From: an uncultured Eubacteriales bacterium
Lineage (GTDB): Bacteria; Bacillota; Clostridia; Oscillospirales; Acutalibacteraceae
Direction: 5' to 3'
Length of the DNA stretch: 5,244 nucleotides
NCBI GenBank assembly: GCA_934630995.1
Contig: CAKTXU010000163.1
Location: forward strand, 1-5,244
Shown in pieces: positions 1 through 5,244 of this stretch. The notes beneath the pieces are model-generated. The model saw only the letters and a list, made by a program, of their open reading frames with translations, did no database searches and was not told the origin of the DNA. Every line of letters begins with the position of its first letter. The stretch's first letter is position 1. Made by a program: the position numbers and the translations under genes.

Positions 1-372
1 GCCAGCATGATCGCGGCGGTAAAGGAGGCCTGCCGCCGTTCCGGCCAGGCGGCGCCGGAGACGGTGGGCGAGCTCATGCAGTGCGTTTACCGGAGCCTGG
101 CGCGGTGTTACGCCGACGCGGTGGAGGAGCTGTCGGAGCTCACCGGCAAGCGCTACACCAGCATCAATATCGTGGGCGGAGGCAGCAAGGACGGCTATCT
201 CAATGAGCTGACCGCCGGGGCCGCCGGCCTGCCGGTATTCGCCGGTCCCACCGAAGGCACGGCCCTGGGCAACCTGATGGTGCAGATGATTGCCGCCGGA
301 GAATTCGCCGATTTACAGGCCGCGCGGGCGGCCATACCGAAAAGTTTGCCTATCAAGGAGGTACAGCCATGA
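1..372 (+). CDS. rhaB: L-rhamnulokinase, C-terminal part (5' end outside window)
   Basis: This is the last 123 residues of a sugar kinase of the FGGY family, open from the first base of the window. The enzyme phosphorylates L-rhamnulose at O1 with ATP in the cytoplasm. The visible part is the C-terminal ATP-binding lobe: INIVGGGSK at visible residues 55-63 is the glycine-rich adenosine-binding loop, and PTEGTALGN at 83-91 is the conserved stretch that follows it in rhamnulokinases and related FGGY kinases. The N-terminal sugar-binding domain lies upstream and cannot be checked. The ATG at 7 is an internal methionine, because the frame is open before it and the family is about 480-490 aa. The specific call rests on the flanking rhaA and rhaD, since this fragment alone would only say FGGY kinase. 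The stop overlaps the rhaA start (ATGA, 369-372), so translation is probably coupled. Confidence 0.9.
   Translation, partial: ASMIAAVKEACRRSGQAAPETVGELMQCVYRSLARCYADAVEELSELTGKRYTSINIVGGGSKDGYLNELTAGAAGLPVFAGPTEGTALGNLMVQMIAAGEFADLQAARAAIPKSLPIKEVQP
355..362 (+). promoter_or_regulatory. Shine-Dalgarno site of rhaA
   Basis: AAGGAGGT lies 6 nt before the rhaA ATG, inside the last codons of rhaB. It is a near-perfect anti-16S match. Together with the ATGA stop/start overlap it fixes the rhaA start at 369 and suggests coupled translation with efficient reinitiation. Confidence 0.85.
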
Positions 373-1616
373 CGAGATTTGAACAGGCCAGGGAGCAGTA
401 CGCCCGCTTCGGCGTCGATGTGGACGCGGCGCTGCGCGCGGCGGCGGGCAAAGCGATTTCCATCCATTGCTGGCAGGGGGACGATGTGACCGGCTTCGAT
501 CAGCCGGACGGCGGCGCGGGGGACGGCATCCAGACCACCGGCAACTATCCCGGCCGGGCCCGCAGCTTTGAGGAGCTGAAGGCCGACTTTCTCAAGGCCG
601 TCTCCCTAATCCCCGGAAAGAAGCGGATCAATCTTCACGCCTGCTATGCCGTTTTCGGCGAGGGGGAATGGGTGGATCGCGACAAGCTTACCTATGCGCA
701 TTTCGCCCCCTGGGTGGACTTTGCCCGGGAAAACGGCCTGGGCATCGATTTCAATCCCACCGCCTTTTCCCATCCGATGGTCAAGGAGGGCATGACGCTC
801 TCCTCCCCGGATGAGGCGGTGCGCCGCTTCTGGATCGACCACTGCAAGGCCTGCCGCCGGATTGCCGAGCGGATCGGCCGGGAGCTGGACGACCGGGTGC
901 TCAACAATGTGTGGATCCCCGACGGCCTCAAGGATGTGCCCGCCGATCGGCTTGGGCCGCGTCTGCGGCTGCGGGAGGCGCTGGATGAGATTTTTGCCGA
1001 GCCTGCCCCCCATGTCATCGACAGCGTGGAAAGCAAGGTTTTCGGCATCGGGCTGGAGAGCTACACCGTGGGCTCCAACGAGTTTTACATGGCCTACGCC
1101 GCCGCCCATCCCGGGGTATACAACCTGCTGGACAGCGGGCATTATCATCCCACCGAAACCATCAGCGACAAAATCCCCGCCCTGCTCTGCTTTTTCGATA
1201 AAATCCCGCTGCATGTCAGCCGGCCGGTGCGTTGGGATTCGGATCATGTGGTGGTGTTCGACGACGAGCTGCGGGAGATCATGAAGGAAATCGTGCGCAA
1301 CGACGCCTTGGATAAGGTGCTCATCGGCCTGGATTTCTTCGATGCCTCCATCAACCGGGTGGCGGCCTGGGTCATCGGCACCCGCAATGCCCGCAAGGCA
1401 TTGCTGTGGGCCCTGCTCCAGCCCAATGAAAAGCTGCGGGAGCTCCAGGATTCCGGACGGTTTACGGAGAAGCTGATGCTCATGGAGGAGGCCAAGACAC
1501 TGCCCTTCGGCGATGTGTGGACCCGGTTCTGCGAGCAGGAGGGCGTTCCTGCCGGCGAAGGCTGGTTCGCGGAGGTCATGGCGTATGAAGACGCTGTGCT
1601 GAAGGCAAGAGGATAA
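369..1616 (+). CDS. rhaA: L-rhamnose isomerase
   Basis: The protein has 415 aa, the normal full length for the family (about 415-420). It is a cytoplasmic, metal-dependent TIM-barrel enzyme that interconverts L-rhamnose and L-rhamnulose, the first step of the pathway. Diagnostic stretches include HCWQGDDVTGF (33-43), ESKVFGIGLESYTVGSNEFY (from 221), LLDSGHYHPTE (253-263), LHVSRPVRWDSDHVV (281-295) and LIGLDFFDASINR (318-330). Aligned from memory with the E. coli enzyme, the structural Mn ligands would be E221, D255, H282 and D322, and the catalytic metal ligands H258, D290 and D292. All are present, so the gene looks intact and active. The start is set by the strong ribosome site at 355-362 and the ATGA overlap with rhaB. 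It sits in the order kinase-isomerase-aldolase. The stop TAA is 73 bp before the rhaD start, with a hairpin in between. Confidence 0.97.
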   Translation: MTRFEQAREQYARFGVDVDAALRAAAGKAISIHCWQGDDVTGFDQPDGGAGDGIQTTGNYPGRARSFEELKADFLKAVSLIPGKKRINLHACYAVFGEGEWVDRDKLTYAHFAPWVDFARENGLGIDFNPTAFSHPMVKEGMTLSSPDEAVRRFWIDHCKACRRIAERIGRELDDRVLNNVWIPDGLKDVPADRLGPRLRLREALDEIFAEPAPHVIDSVESKVFGIGLESYTVGSNEFYMAYAAAHPGVYNLLDSGHYHPTETISDKIPALLCFFDKIPLHVSRPVRWDSDHVVVFDDELREIMKEIVRNDALDKVLIGLDFFDASINRVAAWVIGTRNARKALLWALLQPNEKLRELQDSGRFTEKLMLMEEAKTLPFGDVWTRFCEQEGVPAGEGWFAEVMAYEDAVLKARG

Positions 1617-1625
1617 GAGTTTGAA

Positions 1626-1665
1626 GCGCTTGCAGGAAGGGCGGGACGTCCTTCCTGTAAGCCTT
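1626..1665 (+). repeat. Long hairpin in the rhaA-rhaD gap, no U-tail
   Basis: The arms CTTGCAGGAAGG (1629-1640) and CCTTCCTGTAAG (1650-1661) pair over 12 bp with one G-U. G1628-C1662 adds a further pair, and G1626-U1664 and A1625-U1665 beyond a C-C mismatch extend it slightly. The loop is 9 nt (1641-1649). The sequence after it (CCTTGTTGCG) lacks a U-run, so it is not a standard intrinsic terminator. It ends about ten bases before the rhaD ribosome site. Possible roles are an mRNA processing or stabilising element that sets the rhaA:rhaD ratio, or a dispersed palindromic repeat. The function is unknown. Confidence 0.75.
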
Positions 1666-1671
1666 GTTGCG

Positions 1672-1681
1672 AAAGGAAAGG
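1672..1681 (+). promoter_or_regulatory. Ribosome binding site deciding the rhaD start
   Basis: AAAGGAAAGG contains two purine AAAGG blocks. The second ends 8 nt before the ATG at 1690. This favours 1690 over the upstream in-frame TTG at 1621, which sits only 4 bp after the rhaA stop and would put the hairpin inside the coding sequence. Confidence 0.65.
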
Positions 1682-1689
1682 TCAAGACT

Positions 1690-2520
1690 ATGGGTGTCCT
1701 CGACGTAGAAATTGTCAAAGCGTTTATCCGCATGTGCAACGACGGCTGGGAACAGGGCTGGCACGAGCGCAACGGCGGCAACCTCACCTACCGGATGAAG
1801 TCCTGGGAGGTGGAGCAGTGCCGTCCCTTCCGTCCCTTTTACCAGGAGCCCGGCCCCTGGGTGGAGATGGGCGTCACCGGGGAGAATCTGGCCGGCGAGT
1901 TCTTTTTAACCACCGGTTCCGGCCGGTATTTCCGCAATGTGGCCCTGGATCCCACCCGCTGTATCGGCATCGTGGAAATTAATGAAAAGGGCAATGCCTG
2001 GCGGATTGTCTGGGGCCTGGAGGGCTCGAAGCCCACCTCCGAGTTCCCCACCCACTTCATGAACCACGCGGTCCGGGCCGCGGCCACCGATGGGGAGCAC
2101 CGGGTCATCTATCATGCCCACACCCCGAACCTCATCGCCATGACCTACGTGATTCCCCTGACGGCGCGGGAATTCACCAGGGCCCTGTGGAAATCGGCCA
2201 CCGAATGCCCGGTGGTTTTCCCGGGCGGTGTAGGCGTGGTGCCCTGGATGGTGCCGGGCGGGGCGGAAATCGCCCTGGCCACCAGCAAGCTGATGAGGGA
2301 ATACGACGCGGCGGTGTGGTCCCATCACGGCTTGTTCTGCTCCGGGCCTGATTTCGACACCACCTTCGGCCTGATGCACACCATTGAGAAGGCGGCGCAG
2401 ATTTACATGCTGGCCCTGTCCGCCGGACAGGGACGGATCCGCCAGACCATCACCGATCAAGGGCTGCGGGCCATCGCCAGGGAATTCGGCGTCAAGCTCA
2501 ACGAAAAGTTCTTGGACTGA
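1690..2520 (+). CDS. rhaD: L-rhamnulose-1-phosphate aldolase
   Basis: The protein has 276 aa from the ATG at 1690, close to the 274 aa of E. coli RhaD. It is a class II zinc aldolase (RhaD/AraD/FucA family) that splits L-rhamnulose-1-phosphate into dihydroxyacetone phosphate and L-lactaldehyde in the cytoplasm. RNGGN (27-31) and TTGSGRYF (74-81) are the substrate-phosphate loops. The zinc and catalytic set is visible: catalytic E118 in TSEFPTH, ligands H142 and H144 in YHAHTPN, and the third His in SHHG (H212 or H213; H213 by the offset to E. coli). All key residues are present. An upstream extension to TTG 1621 would add 23 residues (KRLQEGRDV...) encoded by the hairpin, with no support from family length. 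It is the last gene of the operon, and a terminator follows 44 bp after the stop. Full-length RhaD similarity (the long MKSWEVEQCRPF region) separates it from L-fuculose-phosphate aldolase and AraD. Confidence 0.96.
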   Translation: MGVLDVEIVKAFIRMCNDGWEQGWHERNGGNLTYRMKSWEVEQCRPFRPFYQEPGPWVEMGVTGENLAGEFFLTTGSGRYFRNVALDPTRCIGIVEINEKGNAWRIVWGLEGSKPTSEFPTHFMNHAVRAAATDGEHRVIYHAHTPNLIAMTYVIPLTAREFTRALWKSATECPVVFPGGVGVVPWMVPGGAEIALATSKLMREYDAAVWSHHGLFCSGPDFDTTFGLMHTIEKAAQIYMLALSAGQGRIRQTITDQGLRAIAREFGVKLNEKFLD

Positions 2521-2554
2521 GCCGCAGAAACGAAGGATAGAAGGGTTCCCCCTG

Positions 2555-2593
2555 AAAAACCGCATGCGGGCCACGAATTGTGGCCCGCATTTT
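2555..2593 (+). terminator. Intrinsic terminator of the rhamnose operon
   Basis: A perfect 11-bp stem, ATGCGGGCCAC (2564-2574) with GTGGCCCGCAT (2580-2590), has a 5-nt loop GAATT. It is followed by TTTT (2590-2593) and preceded by AAAAA (2555-2559). The T-run is short and then broken by G, so termination may be incomplete. The A-run in front would act as a U-tail on the other strand, but no gene on the - strand needs it. Confidence 0.85.
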
Positions 2594-2627
2594 GTGTCCA
2601 GTAGAGGGGGCTTTAACAGCCTCTTTC

Positions 2628-2656
2628 TTGAATTACCTCCAGAACCATTGTATAAT
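2628..2656 (+). promoter_or_regulatory. Sigma-A type promoter of the TetR-family gene
   Basis: TTGAAT (2628-2633) is a four-of-six match to the -35 consensus. TATAAT (2651-2656) is a perfect -10. The spacer is exactly 17 bp. Predicted transcription starts near 2663, giving a leader of about 45 nt before the ATG at 2709. It lies directly after the rha operon terminator, so the regulator is an independent unit. Confidence 0.8.
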
Positions 2657-2665
2657 ATTCCCGGA

Positions 2666-2685
2666 GGGGCCCGGCTTTGGGTCCC
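2666..2685 (+). repeat. Small hairpin in the regulator's 5' leader
   Basis: GGGGCCC (2666-2672) can pair with GGGTCCC (2679-2685), seven pairs including one G-U, around a 6-nt loop GGCTTT. It sits at the predicted start of the mRNA, 9 nt before the GGGAGG ribosome site. It may stabilise the 5' end or be chance pairing in GC-rich DNA. No U-run follows, so it is not a terminator. Confidence 0.4.
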
Positions 2686-2694
2686 GGCGACGAC

Positions 2695-2700
2695 GGGAGG
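2695..2700 (+). promoter_or_regulatory. Ribosome binding site deciding the TetR-family start
   Basis: GGGAGG lies 8 nt before the ATG at 2709. It selects this start over the frame's upstream extension, which would begin inside the rha terminator and run through the promoter. Confidence 0.85.
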
Positions 2701-2708
2701 AAACCGCC

Positions 2709-3293
2709 ATGTCTCAGATGACCAAGAGGGCGCTGGCCGCGTCCCTCAAGAAGCTGATGGGGGAGAAGCCCCTGGATAAAATCACGGTGGTGGATATCGC
2801 GGAGGACTGTCAGGTCAACCGCCAGACCTTTTATTACCATTTTCAGGATATTTATGATTTGGTGGAGTGGATATACACCAGCGAAGCGACGGCCGCCATC
2901 GGCGGAAAAAAGACCTATGACACCTGGCAGCAGGGCTTCCTGCGGGTTTTTCAATATGTGCAGGAAAACAGAGCCTTTGTGTTCAACACCTACCATTCCG
3001 TCAGCCGGGAACATCTGGAGCGGTATCTCTACAGCGTGACCTACGACCTGCTGTCCGGGGTGGTGGAGGAGAAGGCGGCGGGGATGCCGGTGCGGGAAGA
3101 CGACAAAACCTTCATCGCCCATTTCTACAAATACGCTTTTGTCGGGCTGATGCTGGATTGGATAGCCACCGGCATGAAGCAGGAGCCCGCGGCCCTTATC
3201 GAGCGGCTGGGGCTTCTCATCCACGGCAATATCGCGGCGGCTTTGGAGCGGTTCCGCACAGATAAAAACAGACAGAAGCCTCCGGATGTCTAA
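2709..3293 (+). CDS. TetR/AcrR-family transcriptional regulator (DhaS-like layout), probable regulator of the oleate hydratase gene
   Basis: The protein has 194 aa, a usual TetR-family length. An N-terminal helix-turn-helix spans about residues 10-56. ITVVDIAEDCQVNRQTFYYHFQDIYDLVEWIY (from 25) is the classic signature, with the recognition helix around 35-42 (QVNRQTFY) and the conserved YYHF. The RQTFYYHFQDIYDLVEWIY pattern and the Phe/Tyr-rich helical C-terminal half (about 70-180) resemble the DhaS-type subgroup with a TetR_C_8-like ligand domain. Subgroup assignment is from memory. It would act as a dimeric DNA-binding protein in the cytoplasm. The ligand is unknown. Its own promoter (2628-2656) and terminator make it monocistronic. 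It lies 138 bp upstream of the oleate hydratase gene in the same direction, and that gap carries GACAGA/TCTGTC dyads suited to a TetR-type dimer, so a role in fatty-acid-responsive control is inferred. Control of the rhamnose operon or of a dihydroxyacetone kinase is possible but has no support here. Confidence 0.9.
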   Translation: MSQMTKRALAASLKKLMGEKPLDKITVVDIAEDCQVNRQTFYYHFQDIYDLVEWIYTSEATAAIGGKKTYDTWQQGFLRVFQYVQENRAFVFNTYHSVSREHLERYLYSVTYDLLSGVVEEKAAGMPVREDDKTFIAHFYKYAFVGLMLDWIATGMKQEPAALIERLGLLIHGNIAAALERFRTDKNRQKPPDV

Positions 3294-3310
3294 GATTTTG
3301 ACAGCTTTCG

Positions 3311-3343
3311 CGCCGTGTCGGGTTTTCCGACACGGCGTTTTTT
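3311..3343 (+). terminator. Intrinsic terminator of the TetR-family gene
   Basis: A perfect 11-bp stem, CGCCGTGTCGG (3311-3321) with CCGACACGGCG (3327-3337), closes a GTTTT loop and is followed at once by six Ts (3338-3343). It begins 17 bp after the regulator's stop. The last three Ts are also the start of the first TTTCTGTCTATGG arm of the downstream repeat cluster. Confidence 0.95.
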
Positions 3344-3407
3344 CTGTCTATGGAAGGGAGGGCGGCGGCGCAGTATGCTGGAGCCATAGACAGAAAGCTC
3401 TGTCGAT
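3341..3407 (+). promoter_or_regulatory. Cluster of mirror half-sites upstream of oleate hydratase, candidate operators
   Basis: TTTCTGTCTATGG (3341-3353) and CCATAGACAGAAA (3384-3396) are perfect 13-bp reverse complements with a 30-bp spacer. The second arm also forms a tight dyad with a third copy: GACAGA (3389-3394), AAGC, TCTGTC (3399-3404). This dyad extends outward by AT/AT (3386-3387 with 3406-3407) past one mismatch, to 22 bp in total. A dyad of this size suits a TetR-type dimer. The three copies lie in the 138-bp gap between the regulator and oleate hydratase. The identity of the binding protein is inferred. Confidence 0.55.
3351..3379 (+). promoter_or_regulatory. Weak candidate promoter for oleate hydratase
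   Basis: TATGCT (3374-3379, four of six) has TGGAAG (3351-3356, three of six) 17 bp upstream, and would start transcription near 3386, inside the candidate operator. An alternative is TAGACA (3387-3392, five of six) with TATAAA (3412-3417, five of six), but its 19-bp spacing is long and its start near 3424 would remove the GGAGG ribosome site. Neither is convincing. A weak promoter would fit an activated or repressed gene. Confidence 0.3.
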
Positions 3408-3418
3408 GAAATATAAAT

Positions 3419-3423
3419 GGAGG
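3419..3423 (+). promoter_or_regulatory. Ribosome binding site deciding the oleate hydratase start
   Basis: GGAGG lies 8 nt before the ATG at 3432. The in-frame ATG at 3417 overlaps this site and has no purine-rich site of its own, so 3432 is the start. This gives the N-terminus MYYSNGNYEAFARP, typical of the family. Confidence 0.85.
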
Positions 3424-3431
3424 ATGGCGTT

Positions 3432-5201
3432 ATGTATTACAGCAACGGCAATTACGAGGCCTTTGCCCGCCCGGAAAAGCCGGCGGGGGTGGACGGCAAA
3501 TCGGCGTATCTGGTGGGATCGGGGCTGGCTTCGCTGGCGGCGGCCTGTTTCCTTGTGCGGGACGGCCGGATGAAGGGGGAGCGCATCCATATTCTGGAGG
3601 AGCTGGAACTGCCCGGCGGCGCCTGCGACGGCATCAAGGAGCCCCAGAAGGGCTTTGTCATCCGGGGCGGCCGGGAGATGGAAAACCACTTCGAGTGCCT
3701 GTGGGATCTGTTCCACTCCATCCCCTCCATTGAAACCGAAGGGGCGTCGGTCCTGGATGAATACTATTGGCTCAATAAGAAGGATCCCAACTACTCCCTG
3801 ATGCGGGCCACCGTCAACCGGGGAGAGGACGCTCACACCGACGGCAAGTTCGGCCTGAGCGACAAGGCCGCTATGGAAATCGTCCGGCTGTTTCTCACCA
3901 GGGACGAGGATTTATACGATAAAAAGATAGCCGACGTATTCACCGAGGAATTCTTCTCCTCCAATTTCTGGCTGTATTGGCGGACCATGTTCGCCTTCGA
4001 GGACTGGCACAGCGCCCTGGAGATGAAGCTGTATATCCAGCGGTTCATCCATCATATCGGCGGCCTGCCCGACTTTTCCGCCCTGAAATTCACCAAGTAT
4101 AACCAGTATGAATCCCTTATCCTGCCCATGGTCAAGTATCTGGAGGCCCATAACGTCCGCATCCAATACAATACCCGGGTTACCAATGTCCTCTTCGATT
4201 TCCGGGACGGCAAAAAAATCGCCCGGCAGATCTGTTGTGTCCGGGACGGCCGGGAGGAATCCATCGATCTCATCGAGGACGATTTGGTATTCGTCACCAA
4301 CGGCAGCTGCACGGAGAATTCCACCCTGGGGGACAACGACAACGCCCCGGCGCTGAACACAGCCCCGGGCGGCTGCTGGGAGCTGTGGCGGAATATCGCC
4401 CGGCAGGATCCCGCCTTCGGCCGGCCGGACAAATTCTGTACCAATATCCCGGCCACCAATTGGGAATCCGCCACCGTCACCACCCTGGACGATAAAATCC
4501 CGCCCTATATTGAGAAAATCTGCAAGCGGGATCCCTTCAGCGGCCGGGTGGTCACCGGCGGCATCATCACCGTCAAGGACTCCAAGTGGCTGATGAGCTA
4601 TACCCTTAACCGCCAGCCCCATTTCAAGGAGCAGCCGGGAGATCAGCTGGTGGTCTGGGTATACGGCCTGTTCACCGATGTGCCGGGCGACTATGTCAAG
4701 AAGCCCATGCGGGAGTGCACCGGCACGGAAATCACCGAGGAATGGCTGTATCATTTGGGGGTGCCGGAGGAGGAGATCCACGGTCTGGCGGTCAATTCCG
4801 CCCGCTGCATTCCCTGCATGATGCCCTATATCACCGCCTTCTTCATGCCCCGGGCGGCGGGGGACCGGCCCAAGGTGGTGCCGGAGGGCTGCGTGAACTT
4901 CGCCTTCATCGGCCAGTTTGCGGACACGGTGCGGGACACCGTTTTCACCACCGAATATTCGGTCCGCACCGCCATGGAGGCCGTCTATACCCTGCTGGAT
5001 ATCGACCGCGGTGTACCCGAGGTGTTCGGCTCCTGCTACGATGTCCGGGCGCTGCTGGACGCGACCTCCAGGATGATGGACGGCAGGAAGCTGACGGAGA
5101 TGAAGGTGCCCTTTGTGGTGAGCTTGCTGGAGAAAAAGACGCTGAAAAAAATCTCCGGCACCGTTTTGGAGGAACTCCTCCGGCGCTATAACGTCATATA
5201 A
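3432..5201 (+). CDS. ohyA: Oleate hydratase (FAD-dependent fatty acid double-bond hydratase)
   Basis: The protein has 589 aa, the full length of the Firmicute type (about 590). The enzyme adds water to the cis-9 double bond of oleate, giving 10-hydroxystearate, and acts likewise on linoleate. It is a membrane-associated cytoplasmic protein that detoxifies unsaturated fatty acids. The N-terminal dinucleotide fold is seen in YLVGSGLASLAAA (26-38) and HILEELELPGG (53-63). The hallmark RGGREMENHFECLWDL starts at 78 and holds E82, the position of the catalytic glutamate reported in the S. aureus enzyme. Y201, in LYIQRFIHHIGG, matches its catalytic tyrosine. TLNRQPHF (391-398) matches the T-x-N substrate motif. 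FIGQFADTVRDTVFTTEYSVRTA (from 492) closes the FAD site. All key residues are present and no signal peptide is seen. It follows the TetR-family gene's terminator, so it is transcribed separately. The symbol ohyA follows usage in staphylococci; MCRA and the myosin-cross-reactive antigen name are older labels. Confidence 0.97.
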   Translation: MYYSNGNYEAFARPEKPAGVDGKSAYLVGSGLASLAAACFLVRDGRMKGERIHILEELELPGGACDGIKEPQKGFVIRGGREMENHFECLWDLFHSIPSIETEGASVLDEYYWLNKKDPNYSLMRATVNRGEDAHTDGKFGLSDKAAMEIVRLFLTRDEDLYDKKIADVFTEEFFSSNFWLYWRTMFAFEDWHSALEMKLYIQRFIHHIGGLPDFSALKFTKYNQYESLILPMVKYLEAHNVRIQYNTRVTNVLFDFRDGKKIARQICCVRDGREESIDLIEDDLVFVTNGSCTENSTLGDNDNAPALNTAPGGCWELWRNIARQDPAFGRPDKFCTNIPATNWESATVTTLDDKIPPYIEKICKRDPFSGRVVTGGIITVKDSKWLMSYTLNRQPHFKEQPGDQLVVWVYGLFTDVPGDYVKKPMRECTGTEITEEWLYHLGVPEEEIHGLAVNSARCIPCMMPYITAFFMPRAAGDRPKVVPEGCVNFAFIGQFADTVRDTVFTTEYSVRTAMEAVYTLLDIDRGVPEVFGSCYDVRALLDATSRMMDGRKLTEMKVPFVVSLLEKKTLKKISGTVLEELLRRYNVI

Positions 5202-5211
5202 ACCGATGACG

Positions 5212-5244
5212 CCCCCGAGCCTGCGGTTCGCCGCGGCCCGGGGG
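5212..5244 (+). terminator. GC-rich hairpin after oleate hydratase, probable terminator cut by the window edge
   Basis: CCCCCG (5212-5217) pairs with CGGGGG (5239-5244), GCC (5219-5221) with GGC (5235-5237), and GCGG (5223-5226) with CCGC (5231-5234), around a TTCG tetraloop (5227-5230). One A-C mismatch and one bulged T interrupt the stem. It starts 10 bp after the stop. Any T-run would begin at base 5245, outside the window, so termination itself cannot be confirmed. Confidence 0.65.

Noticed and set aside
1621..1689. Upstream TTG start extending RhaD by 23 residues
   Set aside because: It has no ribosome site, it would be encoded by the hairpin, and it would make the protein longer than the family norm. 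ATG 1690 has a proper site.
606..1787. Long open frame (393 codons) on the - strand across rhaA
   Set aside because: It lies wholly opposite strongly conserved rhaA and the rhaD start. Long antisense frames are common in GC-rich DNA, its product resembles no known family, and it has no ribosome site of note.
2580..2708. 43-codon upstream extension of the regulator frame
   Set aside because: It would start within the rha operon terminator and read through a near-consensus promoter. The TetR helix-turn-helix starts properly from ATG 2709.
2709..3293. TetR-family protein as a dihydroxyacetone kinase activator (DhaS)
   Set aside because: The helix-turn-helix region resembles DhaS, but no dha genes are present and the nearest downstream target is oleate hydratase. 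The DHAP made by RhaD does not require Dha kinase.
3298..3303. Perfect TTGACA -35 hexamer just after the regulator's stop
   Set aside because: No -10-like hexamer lies 16-18 bp downstream. That position is GGTTTT within the terminator loop.
3912..4781. 289-codon open frame on the - strand inside oleate hydratase
   Set aside because: It is antisense to a well-conserved enzyme and is explained by codon bias. The predicted protein has no recognisable motif.

Overview
This is a GC-rich window (clearly above half G+C by eye). Every gene is on the + strand, with clear Shine-Dalgarno sites and U-tailed intrinsic terminators. Gene style and protein sequences suggest a high-GC Firmicute, most likely a Clostridia/Oscillospirales-type gut anaerobe. 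This placement is inferred from the style of the L-rhamnose enzymes and from an oleate hydratase that begins MYYSNGNYEAF, as Firmicute versions do. The sequence does not prove a genus.

Region 1 (1-2593) is the distal part of an L-rhamnose catabolic operon in the order rhaB (3' end only), rhaA, rhaD. Rhamnose is isomerised to rhamnulose (RhaA), phosphorylated to rhamnulose-1-phosphate (RhaB) and cleaved to dihydroxyacetone phosphate plus L-lactaldehyde (RhaD). rhaB and rhaA overlap by ATGA. A 73-bp gap with a strong hairpin that has no U-tail separates rhaA from rhaD. An 11-bp-stem terminator closes the operon. No lactaldehyde-processing gene, mutarotase, transporter or rhamnose regulator is in view.

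Region 2 (2594-3343) is a monocistronic TetR/AcrR-family regulator gene. It has a near-consensus promoter (TTGAAT, 17 bp, TATAAT), a short leader with a small hairpin, and a strong intrinsic terminator just after the stop codon.

Region 3 (3341-5244) is a complete oleate hydratase gene (589 aa, FAD-dependent). It is preceded by a compact control region carrying three copies of a TCTGTC/GACAGA half-site in mirror arrangement. It is followed by a GC-rich hairpin at the very edge of the window that is probably its terminator. The simplest reading is that the TetR-type protein senses fatty acids (or their acyl-CoA or membrane effects) and controls the oleate hydratase gene through the TCTGTC-type sites. 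That link is inferred from adjacency and the repeats.

No stretch longer than 300 bases lacks a gene. No tRNA, rRNA, CRISPR array, insertion sequence or prophage signal was seen. The window looks like ordinary catabolic and fatty-acid-detoxification chromosome. The most interesting unexplained structure is the half-site cluster at 3341-3407.
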